Notes: generated by a model from the letters alone, not told the origin. A DNA stretch of 61,799 nt from Branchiostoma floridae (GCF_000003815.2 NC_049984.1:1204761-1266559), one strand, 5' to 3'. Shown: positions 9,723 through 24,000, numbered from the stretch's first letter. Program-made: numbers and translations.

Positions 9723-11314
9723 TGCTTTGGATGGCCATTGTAGCAGAAAAAGATCTTTAAAAAGTGCTTTGCATTCTCACACCTCATGAAAGTCAGCTGT
9801 AATATCAAAAAAGTTTAGAACCAAGCAATGACGACTGTCTGAGTCTGCTTTAACATTACTTTGCCTGTCACGAAATCAATAAAATTACGTCAGTAGACAA
9901 TACGTACACGTCAATTGTAGCAAAGGAAAATTTTGAACCATGCAGAGAGAACTGTCACGAAATCAAACCACGCCAGTAGACAATCTCTTCCGGCCTGGTA
10001 TTTGTCAGTCAGTCCAACAGTGCTGCGTTTTTAATGTTTTGAAAATAAATCAATCAAACTGCACATAATAGTCTAGCCAATGCATTAATCACATATATGA
10101 GCAAAATGAATAGTTATCATCCTCGACCTCTCCCTGGCTTATTGGTGGTATTAATTTGTCTACTTCGAAAGGTGCTGCGTTTTTAATGTTTTGAAAATAA
10201 ATCATACATATTTGAACACTAGAAACCTTGTAAGTCAAAGGCCAAATCGGCGAAACTATTTCGAAGAGACTGGATTGCTTCACAGCAACGACTAAAACGG
10301 CTGTGTGTTGAGGCACGGCAGGATTTACCGCTACATAGTATTACACACACTTCTTCTTCCTAGCAGAGCCTCTCTGAAAAGCAATGGCGTAGGACGGAGT
10401 GGCTGCCCTCAAAACTATTCACACAAAAGCTGTCTGTATACCATGCAACCAAAACAAATCACTATTATATAATACTATATATATCATGCAGCCATACTAG
10501 ATTAATTCTTATTATTCTGTCCTACCTTCATAGAAGTTAATTTTTGTAGGTGAGAGCCTATTGTAAATAACCTGCCACTTAAGCGAAAGCTATGACCTTT
10601 CCTAACCTGAGGTAATTAAATAAGTCACAACAGTTTATTCTTTTTAGTCACTTTTATGATCCTATTGAGCATAGCATAGGAGAGCTTGTCCGGTGTTGGA
10701 ACACCGGTTCGAACGAGCGCTTGAATCCATTCCATAATTCGGTCATGTGTAGGGACCAATCAGCGCCTGCTTCCACTTTTTGTACGATTCCAGACGCTAA
10801 GATGGTCCGCGTTCCCAGACGGAAACACAGAGAAGCGACTGTACATAGTGTATAATGAATGTCAGAGCTAGAAGCGACTATATATAGTATATAATGAACG
10901 CCGGAGCGAACTGCTTTCCGGATGGCACCCAGGCTAGTATCCATAAGCATATAAGACAGCTACATCTGAGGCTAAGCTGACGTCACCACAAACCAATGTA
11001 TAAACTTTTGCAGGTTCAATAATTTTAGAATACAAAGACTCTACGATCATCTAAAGTAACCACTACAAAGGCATTCTTTGATATTTTTAAATGAGCGCTA
11101 TACCTTGTAATGCATCATAATTCAGCCCCAGTATAGGCTTTGATGTTTACAAATAAATCATTCTCATTGTCAAACTGTCCGCTAGGCAATTCTGCAGCGC
11201 TGTATGCACTGAACATGCCTGCGTACGTCGCACTGGACTCAGAAATACACATGTTTACATCTACACAACTTTTGATCTGGAGGACAGGACTCTGAATGAC
11301 TCATGTTTACATGA
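9723..11314. other. Intergenic; short local direct repeats only
   Basis: TGCTGCGTTTTTAATGTTTT is repeated at about 10021 and 10172. TGTCACGAAATCAA and CAGTAGACAAT recur at about 9867-9900 and 9953-9985. A 40-bp unit with GAAGCGACT and TATAATGAA is tandem at about 10831-10905. No exon is supported. Confidence 0.45.
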
Positions 11315-14300
11315 TCAATAGTGTGAGAACACGGTGACGGTATTGTTCTCATAACTCGTCACCACCAGCTGTCCGCCCGGTGCTACTGCCACACCGTCAG
11401 CCCGGAACATGCCGGCAGCGGCGCGGCGAACGTACCGCCCGTCCTGGGTAAACATCTCCACCGTCCCGCCTGGCCCGGTCCCCACCAGAACGTGTCCCGA
11501 ACTGTCCGTACAGATGTCCGTGATTTCTATCTCCTGCCCGCCACCGATATCATCACCACCGAAATCGAACAGGTAGTGGCCGGTTTCGTTATAGGCAAAC
11601 ACGCGCTGTTTAGATGAATAGTCGGACACAAAAACGTTTCCCTCGCGCCCCACAGCGACCCGACCGGGGTACTGCAGGCCCGGCTCAGTCCTAAACCTGC
11701 GAGCGACGCTGCCGTTAAAATGCAGAACTTTGACTTCCGAGTAGCCAGACCAAAGCTCTGTCACGATGACGTGATCGCGAAGTGTGTCCACGGCAATGCC
11801 GTAGAAAGAGTTGTTGAGGAAGGAAGGGTTAAGTACCTCTCCCAATGGCTGTCCTGTTTTCGTGAACCGGATAACAAACCCTGACCGTATGGAGTAGTCG
11901 CGGTTTCCAACGAGCCACAGGTGCTCCCTGTCCATGGCGATGTCGGTTACTTCTACCCCTTTCGTTGCTTCCTCGTCCGGCAAACGGTAGAGGTAAGCGC
12001 CCGTCATATCGTAGACTTGGACCTGCCTTTTAGAGGTATCAAGTACAAATATCGCGTTGCTAGGCGACACGACTACAGCCTTTGGTCCTGAAAGCTTGCC
12101 CGGTTCTTCGCCACCGAAGACAATCTTCGTTCGTTCAAAGACTTTGTTTCGCTTTCCTGGGGAAAAACAAAGAATATATGTTGATAACAGCTGTCCTTGT
12201 GGTTTATTATTTTATTCCTTTATTAATAAGAGGAATATTATTTCATCGACTGACATCAAATACATCGCATGAGCTTGTTTGTCATTTTACACATCTTACA
12301 GAATCATAGTGATTACTAAGGGTGTTTTACGAATTATTCACAACTTTTTACCTTCAGCGCCGGCTGGCGGAGATGGCGTGTAGTCCACATGTCGGGTTGT
12401 GTCTGCTGCACTTGCAGTTTTACGGGCAACGTCATCCGTAGTTTCACCTCAAAGAAAACGAACTTCGTAAAAGGTACAATGTTTGGCAACAACTATTTTC
12501 AAAAAGTTATTGCGAAACATTGTCCAATATATACAAAATGGGGGTATGGAATAAACTTAACTTCCTATTCACTGAAAAAATAAGATCTATCGTAAGTCTT
12601 TGATACCTGTTACGGTAGGGCCTGTCCAAGTCTGAGGAGGACAAAGAAGAGGTCAGTTAGAAAACAACATGTACCCCAGAAAGAAAATATACACGACGAT
12701 ATTATTCGGAATAAAGTTAAACTGTAATCTCCAACACGAAAATTGGACTCATCCAAATTTTTCGACTGATCAGTCTTTGTTAAGGAATGACCTATCCACT
12801 GTTTCTTACTTCTGTGACATTTCTTGAAAAGACGAGTCGACCAGTCAAGAAAAGACCAATTCTTGTGTTGAAAATTGCAGTTTTACTTTATTCAGAATCA
12901 AAACCAAAACAGAGGAACTTTTGAGTAACGACGTTCTCCTCTCACATTCTAATGAAAACATATCATTTCCTATTCTTCAGGAGTCTCAATCAATGACAAG
13001 TCTTTTGATACCTCAGACAACGCGTATACGATATGTATCTGGAGTGTCAAGATGTGCAACTTGCCGTTTGTATGTGACTGTCTTGCTGCGCTGACATAAC
13101 GTTGGCAACAATAGGAGACGTTAGGGCCGTCAGTGTCACCACGAGCACACTTATAAGGATTACACGGGCCAGGCAAGATCGAGTCAGGACATACCAGTGA
13201 CCTGGAAAGCAAGGCAGGAGTAAAATAAAAAGAAAAGGCATTCTAAATCGCATGTAAACATCAAATGCAAGTTAAACAAAGTAGAGAAGCGCATAGTACG
13301 CAGATGTAAATATATACGAAGCTAAGCCTCACCTTCACCCGCTCCTGGTTGTGCAGCATTGGGGGCGTACATGGGGTTTGGGCGTAACGCGTTTCCACCG
13401 TACATGGGGTTTGGGCGTAGAGCGTTTCCACCGTACATGGGGTTTGGGCGTAACGCGTTTCCACCGTACATGGGGTTTGGGCGTAACGCGTTTCCACCGT
13501 ACATGGGGTTTGGGCGCAGCGCGTTCTCACTGTACATGGGGTTGGGAAGCAGTCTGTCCCCCTTTCCATCAACAGACTCTGCAGAATTGTATATGGACAG
13601 GGATACAAGATCTGATTGTCTGGAGATAGGTTCTTTTCTTGTCGCTTCTTCCCGAAAAAACACTTCGCCTACGAACCTGTCTTGGTCAACATTCTTGTGT
13701 GGGTTGTCAAGAAGAGCTGATGATGTGCACAAATAGACTGCCAGAATATCGATTTAGAAATTTCTCTGGTCTTTCAGGATAAAATTATCAACATGTAAAG
13801 ATCCCGTTAGTAAAGGAAACAATTCCTGATCATGATTTAGCCGGGTTATATGGATATTCTAATCCGCATTAGTAGTGGATAGGGGTGGGTACCGGTACAG
13901 AAAATTCAGGTACAGGTACGGTCCAGGGGATCAGGTCCCAGTCCAGACCTGAACCTGATTGTAAGTGAAAACTTGTGAATGTGTGAAACAATGGTCCATT
14001 TTGCTATCGGGGAATCTATTTGGCGAAAGTATTTACTACTGGCGTGTAAAAATCCTATCTTTGTTTAAACAAGATTAATTGCCGCTGTTATCTTAGACCA
14101 AGTTTGACCGCAGAAACTTGGTAAAAATGACTACTAACTCTCCTCTAATTCGCTCTAACTTGTTATGTCCTTGGACCGGTATGCTCCCAAACACGTGAAC
14201 GCCAGCCGATATATTCAGTTCATTTTCCAATCGGTCGACAATATGGTCTACTGATTTTTTTCCGGTCCGTTTTTTCCGGACCAGTCCGACAAGAAAGACC

Positions 14301-15357
14301 GGTTTTGTACAGGTACCCACCCCTAGTAGTGGATAGTAACTACACATGTACACTCTTGTGTTAGGTAAATTATGGAACTGTACGTATCAGTAGATGCCAT
14401 ACTTTGTACAATTGCTGTGCAATAAAGTTTTATATGTTATTGCAATGACGAACTTAACTTACCAGAACTGGCGTTCGGTTGTCCACAGACGCTCTGGGGA
14501 TTAACAGAACGGCCAGTCGGTGTTTGGTTCTCATGTTGTCCTTCCCGTTCGTCATAAGCGACGGCGTACGGTTGGACATCATACACGTCTTCTTGGTCAC
14601 CGTTTGTTTCGGCATCCCGCTGATACCCGACAGCATACGGACGGATATAGTCATCGTTTGTTACGACTCTGTTTTCGCTCTGGGGATTGTTGGCAGAACG
14701 CCCAGTCGGTGTTTGGTTCTCATGATGTTCATCTTGTTCTATATAAGTGACTGCGTACGGTTGGGCGTCTTGCTCCCCGTTTGTTTCCCCATCCTGTTCA
14801 TGATACACAGCTGCGTACGGACGGATGCACTCATCATCTGATGCAGCCGTGGTTTCTGCTTTGTTCTGATCGCAGCTTTCAGAGTACCTCGGCTGTTCGA
14901 TGTTAGTGTCTGGTCGGCTTTGATCGGTGCCTTCTGCTTCGTTGACGTTGTTTGCTTTCTGGATCTGGACGTCCAGCCTGTTAGCAATGGCTTCATTCTC
15001 TGATTTAGATTCGTTAATATAATAGCCTTCAGCGTTCTTCGATTGTTCGGTGATAGCGTCTGGTCGAGTTCCAACCTGTTCGACGGTTTCTCCTTGGTCG
15101 TTTACATCATTGACCTGAACATCAAGCCTGTCCACACTGGCATCATCGACATCGCCAGCACTTTGGTAAGCAGGGGCTAATGTTTCTTTACGACAGGCAT
15201 CCTGCAGATGGTATTGCTCAAAGTTATCTGCGTTACAACCTTTGGTATCATAGATGTATTTTGACTCAGAAGGGTTACGGATATGAGACAGGTCGGTCTT
15301 GTCGTGATTTTCGTGACCGGTGCCGGAATCGTCAGCTGTGTTGTTCATCGCCTCCAT
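11315..15357 (-). CDS. Type II transmembrane protein with NHL repeats
   Basis: Exon 1 is 15357-14463 (ATG start, donor GTAAGT), exon 2 13716-13333, exon 3 from 13201 down (end not fixed), a late exon ending at 12352, and the last exon 12156-11315 (stop). Phase 1 is kept at the 14463/13716, 13333/13201 and 12352/12156 junctions. The N-terminal about 426 residues are hydrophilic and repetitive, with no signal peptide. Exon 3 gives one membrane span at about residues 440-462 (ARVILISVLVVTLTALTS). The last exon carries beta-propeller NHL repeats (GPKAVVVSPSNAIFVLD, YPGRVAVGREGNVFVSD, ADGVAVAPGGQLVVTS) that would face outside the cell. NHL domains bind proteins or RNA; the ligand here is unknown. 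Exons between 13050 and 12450 are not resolved, so the gene model is partial. Confidence 0.75.
13333..13716 (-). CDS. Exon 2 of the NHL gene: NPMY repeat exon
   Basis: Acceptor ATCATCAG before 13716 and donor GTGAGG after 13333, both phase 1. It encodes five tandem 11-residue units of the type GGNALRPNPMY (33-bp units, about 13358-13535), with near-identical DNA indicating recent expansion. NPxY-like motifs in a cytoplasmic tail can bind PTB domains; with NPMY here that role is a guess. Confidence 0.75.
13880..14325. mobile_element. hAT-type non-autonomous element
   Basis: Terminal inverted repeats TAGGGGTGGGTACC and its complement, flanked by the exact 8-bp duplication GTAGTGGA (13872-13879, 14326-14333), the hAT hallmark. 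It is 446 bp with no transposase and lies in the intron between NHL-gene exons 1 and 2. Confidence 0.85.
14463..15357 (-). CDS. Exon 1 of the NHL gene: acidic tandem-repeat cytoplasmic domain
   Basis: 298 codons from the ATG at 15357. Two repeat families are visible. The first is about 57 residues with RLDVQ and RPD followed by EQ, seen twice (near residues 75-165). The second is about 60 residues with RPYAV, ETNG, QPYAV and HENQTPTGRS, also seen twice (near 180-295). The protein is rich in Asp, Glu, Asn and Gln and the repeats carry tyrosines in an (I/Q)xPYAVxY context, which could be phosphorylation sites. Such tails ahead of a membrane span and NHL repeats are, to my knowledge, a lancelet gene style. 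Confidence 0.75.
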
Positions 15358-18078
15358 AGTACGTCTGAGTAGAAACGGTTACGTTCAAACTCCTGTTTTT
15401 CTCTATCATTCACACCCTCGGGTTTCGGATCGAAATTTGATGTCTACACCACAGCCAGTCGTACTGTTTTCTGATTGTGCGATTTGACGATATGACTATA
15501 ACGTTGGCTATGGCTGCTTATAAATATTGCAGGAGACGCTAGACAATAATCCCAAGCCATTTTATGACTATGGCTATGGTTCCTTATGCATATTAAAGGA
15601 GACCAACAGCTTCCAATGCAATGTTGACAGTAGACAATCATCCCACGTAATCTAAAGCTGGTCTCTCGTGCAGAATTGATTCATATTAGTCTGGCTAATA
15701 TTTGTCACTAATCCATTCTCAAGGGAAGGTCCTGTTATCAATTGTAATCCTTGAGCTGAGACAACAGATTGCAACTTTTCATTTTTTGATATTTTTTACA
15801 TTTGTTTCATCCAATCTTTTCAATTTGTCATTCTATTTATCATTCTTTAGATTCAGTGATTATATCTGCTTACGTTACTCAAGGTTGCAGATAATTTAGT
15901 TGATCCATGGAAGCTGTATGTTCTTTGGAGATGGTGAAAAATGATGTGTAAGGCTAGGGTCACAATTGGCCCGGTGCCCGTCAGGGATGTAGCCCCGGCC
16001 GGGCTCTGAAGTCAGGCGGACACCGGCTGTTTACCGGCTGTCGTGGTCACAATCAAACGTTGCCTTTACGCTGCCCCGTGGGGGTCCCGGGGTGTTCCGG
16101 CGGGCACCCCATCATTTTTCTTCAAAAAATTTCCACCTTCCTAGGTTCGTCTCCGGCAGACACCCGTCAGATGTTTTGACGGTGTCCTGTAGTCACCCCT
16201 GCGGGGTCCGACAGGGTAACGTTTGTCTCTCACAGCCCGGTGGGGCAGTTGTAGGGTCCCTGCCGCATGCCCTGAGGACAACGTCAGGGAATCAGGCAGG
16301 CTCCTGGTGGGCCCTCGTCATATCTAAGGGGTATAAAAACAGGCATTCACTTAAGGTAGTACATCACTGAACTTGGAGTACTGGTGCGGTACGTCGTGGT
16401 TCGTTCACTGCGGCACTGTTATTTTTTCCAACTTTTCCTTGTACTCGCACTGACGTGCGGCACTGTTACGTTTCTAAACTAAATATCTTATTGGAATTTT
16501 CAATGTCGCGGATGACTTGTTGATGCCTATATCTTTATATTTGTAAAACGAAAAAAAAAACATGGCTTATGGGTCCGAATGAGTGCAAGTTTGGTGTTCC
16601 GTCGCCAATCGCAGAGGAAATGTCCTTGAGCCAAACATCTTTCTTCAGCTTGTTTCTGTAGTCTGGGGTTGTAATATCGTAAAAAACAGAGTAGCTTTCT
16701 ATGAAGGTGGCTAACTGTTCGTCCTCCTTCTCAGTGATGCAGCCTATTGTGTGGTCTGTTGTGTTTTGTGGTGTGTTGTCCTATCCCCCTCTGTTGCCCT
16801 TGTCTGCAGAAGTTTCTGTTGCTGTATTCTTCCGCCTGCCTAGGGGGCTAAGGGCTGTTTCCCCTTGTCTTTTCCTGCCGTTTTTTTCTTTCCCTTGGTA
16901 TAGCGCTCTGCACTCCATTGCAATTGTGATACGCGTAAGAACTGCACTGCGATACGCGTAAGTTCACGGCTTTTGTCCTTTCACGTGATCTGTGACGTCA
17001 CATATTTGACCCGGTGTTACGAATTACAAACATTTATTTTTTAAACCTGCTCTTTGACGTAACAAATTTATTCCGAGAGACTGACGGCAACCGGAGGGGT
17101 CCCTCTAGGTGTTGTCACGATTAGGTCGCGGGGTGGTTGTACGAGCGGGTCCCTGGTTCATTTTAACTCAGACTTAAATTGAACCAGGGTCCCGGCCGGG
17201 CCTCAAAATACCCCGGCAGCCGCGAGGTGTCCCACAGGGCCACGCAGGGGTCACGTCCGAAACTGCGAAAAAACAGCCCGTGAACTGCCCGACAGGGCCC
17301 CTTTTTCCAATTGTGACCTAAGCCTTAAATAGCCACAAATCTGGACACTCACTCAAAGCTTCACGTATAAAAGCACTCGGACAATCTTTTATTTTACACG
17401 CAGTACTCTACCCTATCAACCTGTCTTTATTCTCTTCGATAATCAATATAAGGGTGAAGCCATATTCTAATTCAGAACGTGAATATCATCGATCTTCAAC
17501 TGTACTATAATTTCAACCGTCCTATTTCTGGCCCAATGTAGACAACAAGATGAAAAAAAGACCCAAGACCTAATGATCACTTCATTTGGACGATACCATA
17601 TACATGACAATGAACCTATTTTGTGGGATGTTCCAAAATCTATTCCTTGCCACCATAGCAGGCTCTTGGGGCCTTTTTTTTGTCCGAGTTGGCCGCCGGC
17701 ACAAGCGACCCAGGACAGACGACTTTCATTGTAAATAATTGTATGTACTGATTGATTTGCACTATAAATAATTGTATGTATCTGTATGTGTAACGTTGTC
17801 ATTTGGGTATTTTATGTCCAAGAAGACTAGCATTGTACATTGTTTGTATCTCTGCTAATGGACGAATAAAGCCTCTAAAAAAACGTCAACAAAAGTGAAT
17901 TATGACAAAAAACAAAACAAAATAGGCTTAGAGAGTCTACTTTGGAGGCTACCCTTCTCCACTTGGAGACTTGCATGCTAACGTGGAATCCGACAGCTAA
18001 TTTCCATATAAGATATCGGCTTGTTTTTATACGTTTCCTGATATTTTCGACCAATCTTTCGCGGCTGCCCAGGTGTGG
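15358..18078. other. Intergenic with GC-rich repeat blocks
   Basis: A block beginning AGGCTAGGGTCACAATTGG (about 15952) and another ending CCAATTGTGACCTAAGCCTT (about 17335) are inverted, so 15950-17335 may be one element with 18-bp termini. The second block, 17140-17330, matches 295-465. No gene is supported between them. Confidence 0.4.
17690..17890 (+). mobile_element. Probable LINE 3' tail
   Basis: Tandem TAAATAATTGTATGTA units followed by CATTGTACATTGTTTGTA, AATAAAG at about 17867 and an A-run. This is the pattern of a 5'-truncated non-LTR retrotransposon 3' end. No coding part remains. Confidence 0.4.
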
Positions 18079-21000
18079 CTACTCTGCCTCCTCGTCGCTT
18101 TCACCCTCGTTCTCAAACAAAGGCGCGTCATAGTCGGGGTCACGTGTCCCCGGAGAGCCCGCAGGAACCCTGGAATGGCGGGAAACATTTTACAATACGA
18201 TGTAGACAGTAGTCTCCAGGCAGACCCTACGGTGCCTTAGAAATAGTATCAAAGCTGGCAAGGCACCAGGTGCCCGTTTAACTCTCTTAGGCGGCTATCT
18301 CCCTTTGGTCGGCTTACTCCTTTGCTAGCTTTGATACTATTTCTAAGGCACCGTAGGGTCTGCTTGGAGACTAGTAGACAGAGCTAGACATTAGACTTGC
18401 AAGGTTTTGTTGTATACAGCAAGTCTGGGATTTTAGATGTTTTTAACTGTGAATTTGTAAATCCAATTCGGACTGTACATGATCATGGTTAATGGATTGA
18501 TTAATTCATCGATTGATAGTTAGTAATAGGTTTTATCAGGATAATCTGTACCATTTAATCATACGATACAAGGAAAGATGCGCCCTTATGTTACTCACAT
18601 GTAGCCTGTGAGAGCAAGACAGGAATAAAAGGCCCACGAAGACTACCAGTTCATAAACACATCTATTGGAAAATATAGTCAGTAACACTTAAGGCACACC
18701 CCCCCCCCCCCCCCCCCCATGTAGATACAACGGAAGCATGCATCATTTTTCATGTTTAGTATCATGCGGTTGTGCTGGAAGTTGTCACCGTTGTCATGCC
18801 GTTGTATTAGTCATATTACAGCAATGTTAGTGGTCTCGACTTCGGTCGACGCCTGATGATGTGAAATCAGGCTAGGACTTACGCAAACAGTCAAAAGAAA
18901 AAAAAAGCATCATGCGTTATTACTTACCTGGCTCCTCTCCGCTGATTCGGCTGGCCGCCATTGGCATCCTGTGTAGCACTGCGGGTATTCTGAGCCTGTA
19001 GTCAACAAAAGATTTGCGCTCAAACTTTTGTATGACATTGTTTTCCTCTCAATGGCTACGTTATTGAAATCTGTATCTCGTTGGTTTATTTACGTCCTCC
19101 AAAACGACTATCAAGACTAGTTCTCTAAAATTTAGAGACGTGTCTGCAATAAAGCCGCATCATTGACAAGTTGGGTACAATAAATACCCAAGTTTCACAT
19201 TGAGGACTCTAACTGCAAGATCAAATGTAAGATGAAGACAGCAGCAGCAGACATCGCTGCCTGTACATCTGAACAGTAGCCACATGTACAAGTGCAATGC
19301 AGTTAATGAGGATATTTTTTCTTACCTTCGGGTGCCTTCTGTTCCGGCCCCCTACACCCTTAGCCTGATGGTCCGTGCCTGTGGCCTGTAGTTCTATATC
19401 GGTGTGTTCAACAGGCGGTATCCTGGCAACCTGCAGTTGCGGAGGATTCCCAACTGTGTCCGGGATAACCTCGTAATGCGGCTCGCGAAGGCTCCCATAG
19501 TGGCCGTTCATGCCAGGCTGTCGCTTAGCAGACTGGATCTTCTTTAACTCCAGCCTGTTTCCTATACTGAGAATATAACACACACGCATAAGATTCAGTG
19601 TTGAGATCTAAAAACGATGGATACCTCCGAGATGACTCTAGCCTTGCCAGTCAGGGCTCGAAATACTTTTTTCTGCATACCTGCACTGGTTGAAAATCAC
19701 CTGCACCAGACAAATTTTACCTGCACCACTCTGAGATTAGGAAGTATGGATCATACTAGAATTGTTAAGGAACCTTTGCTATTTTTTTTTCTTTTATACT
19801 TTATAGGTAGTAACAGTCAATGCTGCTAATAACAATCCACATACACCTACATCATTTGACATTTATGTATAAAACCCAGTACATGGACCAGTGCAGGTTA
19901 GGTGCAGGTAGATACCAGAAATACCTTCACAGCTTCAATTTACCTTTTACCATTTACCTTTACCAATTTACCAATTTACCCTTTATCAAAATACCTTCAC
20001 AGCTTCACTAACCTCCATATGCAGGTGGTATTTCGAGTCTTGCCAGTGGTACGAAGGGTAAACAGATTACAGTGGGCTCGCATTGTAGCCGTACTAACCG
20101 GGACCTCTGTATATACAAATCCCTGTACTTCGACGTTAGTCACATTGTTGAATAGTCAGTAGCCAACAGTTACGTTCCAAGGACAGACGGACCATGTACA
20201 ATGGCTCTCTGTCGTAAACCTGACAGAACTTTTACACCTACTACAGAAGAGATGTTGCCATGGCAACGAGGATCGCCACTCCAGCGACACTGCCCACTGC
20301 GATCAGGGACGCCGAGGAAAATTCCGACGCATTTCCGACGGTGACACATGAACCTGAAAGGCATTGGAAATGTGGACATGCCATTGGTACACGTATATAC
20401 ACTAGTCGGCGATAACCAAGATCATGTGAGACACAAAGTCGTGATCAGCCAGGTTTGGGAAGGGCGCGGAGCCATGATTTGCCAAGATGAAGCATTCAGC
20501 ACAAATAAAAGCATTCCCCGAAACGTCGTCAGGTAAGTCGTAAGAGTATTATTGACGTTGTTCATATGCGGATAATCACCTGTATCTTATCGGCGATTGT
20601 CTTAAAAGATACTGATAGAGAAGAATAAAGGGCGATAAGGAGAGGGACAGAAAATAAAGATGCTTTCGTTTTAAAAGTGCCATGAATACCCATCTGATAA
20701 ACGATCCTAGGTAGCTCCCTGTAGTACAATCACATTTTCAGTTCATCTTATCTTAATGCATTAATTGATCATCCTTATAAATTGCTACCATATTCTACAT
20801 ATTACGTACTTGACTATTTATCAATTAAAATCAAGTTTGTTTAGTATAGACGGGAAGGACATAGTATAAGCTACATACACTTTTCCCCTACACCCGAACA
20901 TATTTCTATCTAACGGTTATTGTGTTCTGTTACAGCTATTTCTTCTTTGTGTGGATAGACAAACAAACAAACAAATAGATAGGTTTGCTCAGAAGTCTCC

Positions 21001-24000
21001 TCACCTCCACAGGCTCCTGTGGGCCCCGCCAGTCCCTCTGTCCCGCAGCAGCAGCCAGACGGACACGGGGAACACCCCTCCGCCGCGGTCAGGTAGGTCG
21101 TGTTGGATGTGGTTCCTTACAGCAGAAATGAAAGCCAAGCATGTCGATGAAGATTAGATAGCCAGGTAATAAGATGCACTAATTAGCAGTTACTCAAGCA
21201 ACTGGGTGTGATTTAAAAAAACGGTCAGACGTTTCATGTAGTAGCATCGTAGTAGCATGGTCATTGCCTAGCCTTCATTAGTAATTGATGCTATCTGAAT
21301 TATCTGACTCTTTTGCGAATTTGTCCAGTTGTTTGATTTGCTTTGTATTACGTAATTTTCTACCTGAATCTCTCCCTTTAATGAACATAGTAGTACTTCA
21401 TACCAGCTGAGCACGTGGTTGACAAATGACAAAATGAAAATGGTAAATAAAGTGAAAAAACAGACCTCTCGGACAGGGATGAGGTCTGTGTGTGCCAATT
21501 CCGCAGTAGTACCCTACCGGACAGGGTACCGGGCCTGATGGCAGTGAGCCGGCAGCTGGAGGACAGTAGAACCCGGCCGGACACTCCTTACAGTCCGACC
21601 CACCCGCCTGGTCCTGGTACGACCCGGGTGGACAGCGGACCGGCGCAAAACTACCTAGTGGACAGAAGTGCCCTGCACATGTGGCGGGAGCGGTGTTATA
21701 GGTGGGGGTTGTTCACAAACATTCCGTAAAACTTTGTCATTTTAGTTAGTGGTAGTTGAAAATTTGATTAGTGTACACCTCTATTTGTAAGAACGTTTAG
21801 CATTGTACTATGTTTACTACCTACACAGATGAGCTTCTATGATCTTTGTCGTTAGTTTGGACTTTATCTTGGTTCCTAGTTTACCAATAAGACCAACTTT
21901 TCACACACATATGATATTCAAGAACACATAGCAAGAGTTTTTCTTCTCGCCCCTAACTTTTGTCAGGCGTTGTCAAGAACATTTTTTAGCCATTGGCGCG
22001 GAGATTGACTAGACTAGAGATCACTTGGGATTTGGAAGATATTAGACGCGCACTTTGTCATAAAACGTGTAGTAAGATGTGTTTTCTTATTCATAAGATT
22101 AACATCAAACTGAAAATAGCACTACTTTCTGGAGTTTGGGTCTCCTTTATGGATCATGATTTCTGCTATTAAGAAAATGAAGCAGATTCTATCATATGAT
22201 ATATGTTTCAAGATATACGTATTCTGGATGAGAAACGGGTAGTATACAAACGATACTTGGAACTCACCGCGTGGACAGACGAAGTCTGCCGGAGTGGGTG
22301 TGCTCTGTCCCCCCGGACAGTAGTACCCGGCTGCACACGGCCCGCTCGGCGCAGAGTTCTCGGACCCTACGCAGTAACTCCCCATGGTGCAGGCCTGACA
22401 GTCTGCAACCTCCCTGTTACCTGTTAGGAGAACGATATGTTCGAAGTATAAGTTTCACTGCAATTGTGAGACGTGTAGGGATGCTGCATTGTCATAGTTA
22501 TAGCTTATAATTGTTATATATTGTACATGATAGTTATAATTATATTTATAGTGTTTTCCATTATATGACTCAAATGCCTGTAACATATGTAGTTTGTTGT
22601 AGGCGGAAGATAAGCATATATCAATTATGCAGATGAGTCCCTAATTTGCATAATATTGGACAAAATTAATGTGAAAGTGTCCTAATTCATCTAAGTACAT
22701 GTAGCAAATGATTGGATTGTCAGTATTGTGACCTGTGTAAGTTAGTTAAAGGTGTACATAACAAAGCATAAATTATGCAGATGTGAAAGTTATTTGCATA
22801 ATAAGAATATTTCATGGAGGTATGAGGTCTCCGAACCTATAAACTATATTGGAGCAGACGGAGAAGCAGAAGGGCAAGATCCAGGAGGAGGGTATCGACT
22901 AGCTTACCTCTCTATCTTTCTGTTGAGTGTTGTAAAAGAGATATTGATTTTTTTAGTTTAACCCACAGCCATGTGTAAGCTTTAATAAGTGACACTGATT
23001 AGCAGTTCCAGATCCTCTGGTACATATCCAGATGAATTATGCAAAAGCTTACACATACAACCAACAGTGGTCAAGAATACCGGCCCTACAACACAAATGC
23101 AGAGCTTGCCAGAAGTTGGTGCGTTACGTGGATGAACGGGTTAAGTAGACTGTACAGATACAGTACAGAAGTGACCACGCTTTGGGCTGCTTCGTATTGC
23201 ATTTTGGCTACAACATGACAGAAAATGAGCAGGGCTTACCATAGTTATTAGAGAAGGTTCCTGGTGGACATGCAATAGTATAGCTGCTGCCTTCAGGGCA
23301 ATAGTAGCCCCTGGGGCAGATGTGTCCTGTACCTGTAAATTAAAACAGTTGTTGGTTCGAATAAAAATTACTATGTGACGGTACCTGATATTATCGTTCC
23401 GACAAGCTTGTGGTCATTCCTCTGACCATTCTTAAGTTGAAATGACCCGAAGCCAATGTCATGCGACCCGAAGAGAATTTGTGACGCGTCTGCAACTGGT
23501 CAAGGTGAATGGCAGTTGGTAAGCAGGGCTTCAACGTATCAATTGGTGGTGGTAGCAGATGATACTTGAAACTTTGTCCAAACATCCATTTGTGATTCTT
23601 TCTTTATTGTTTGTTTGGTGATGTGCGAAAAGATACCACTAGTCTTCCGAACTTGACACGATGTTCGAAAGATGTGTTGCAGTGGAAAGACATTTAAAAC
23701 GTATGCATCTGAGTTTGAATTAGAACAGAGGCCCCATTCATGATGTTTTTTTATAATTAACAGCAGTGGCAACGAAAAACTAAAAGATAGACACCTATGA
23801 ATCTATGATGAACCTTCATGTAGTTACAGTTCTGTATTTTGATTTTAGACAATTTGGAAGTTAATGACAGAAGTAACAAGAATTTCATATTATGTTATCG
23901 TCATATGTTTCACCGGACTGTATAGTTATACCTGTGTCGCCGTCGTATGGATCTGGATATCTGGCCCCCAGTAGACAGTAGTACCCTGCAATACAGTTCC

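Noticed and set aside
9541-9808. His/Thr-rich and Cys/Val-rich open frames
   Set aside because: They are translations of the TG microsatellite in different frames.
12614-12640. A 25-bp micro-exon of the NHL gene between CCTCCTCAG and GTATCA
   Set aside because: Its length breaks the phase-1 rule of neighbouring exons, and no other evidence supports it.
13351-13736. Plus-strand repetitive open frames over the NPMY exon
   Set aside because: Antisense shadows of the 33-bp coding minisatellite; the minus strand has matching splice sites and phase.
18845-18885. Hammerhead-like CTGATGA plus GAAA
   Set aside because: The bases form a simple hairpin (GCCTGAT with ATCAGGC); stems I and III and the cleavage site of a hammerhead are absent.
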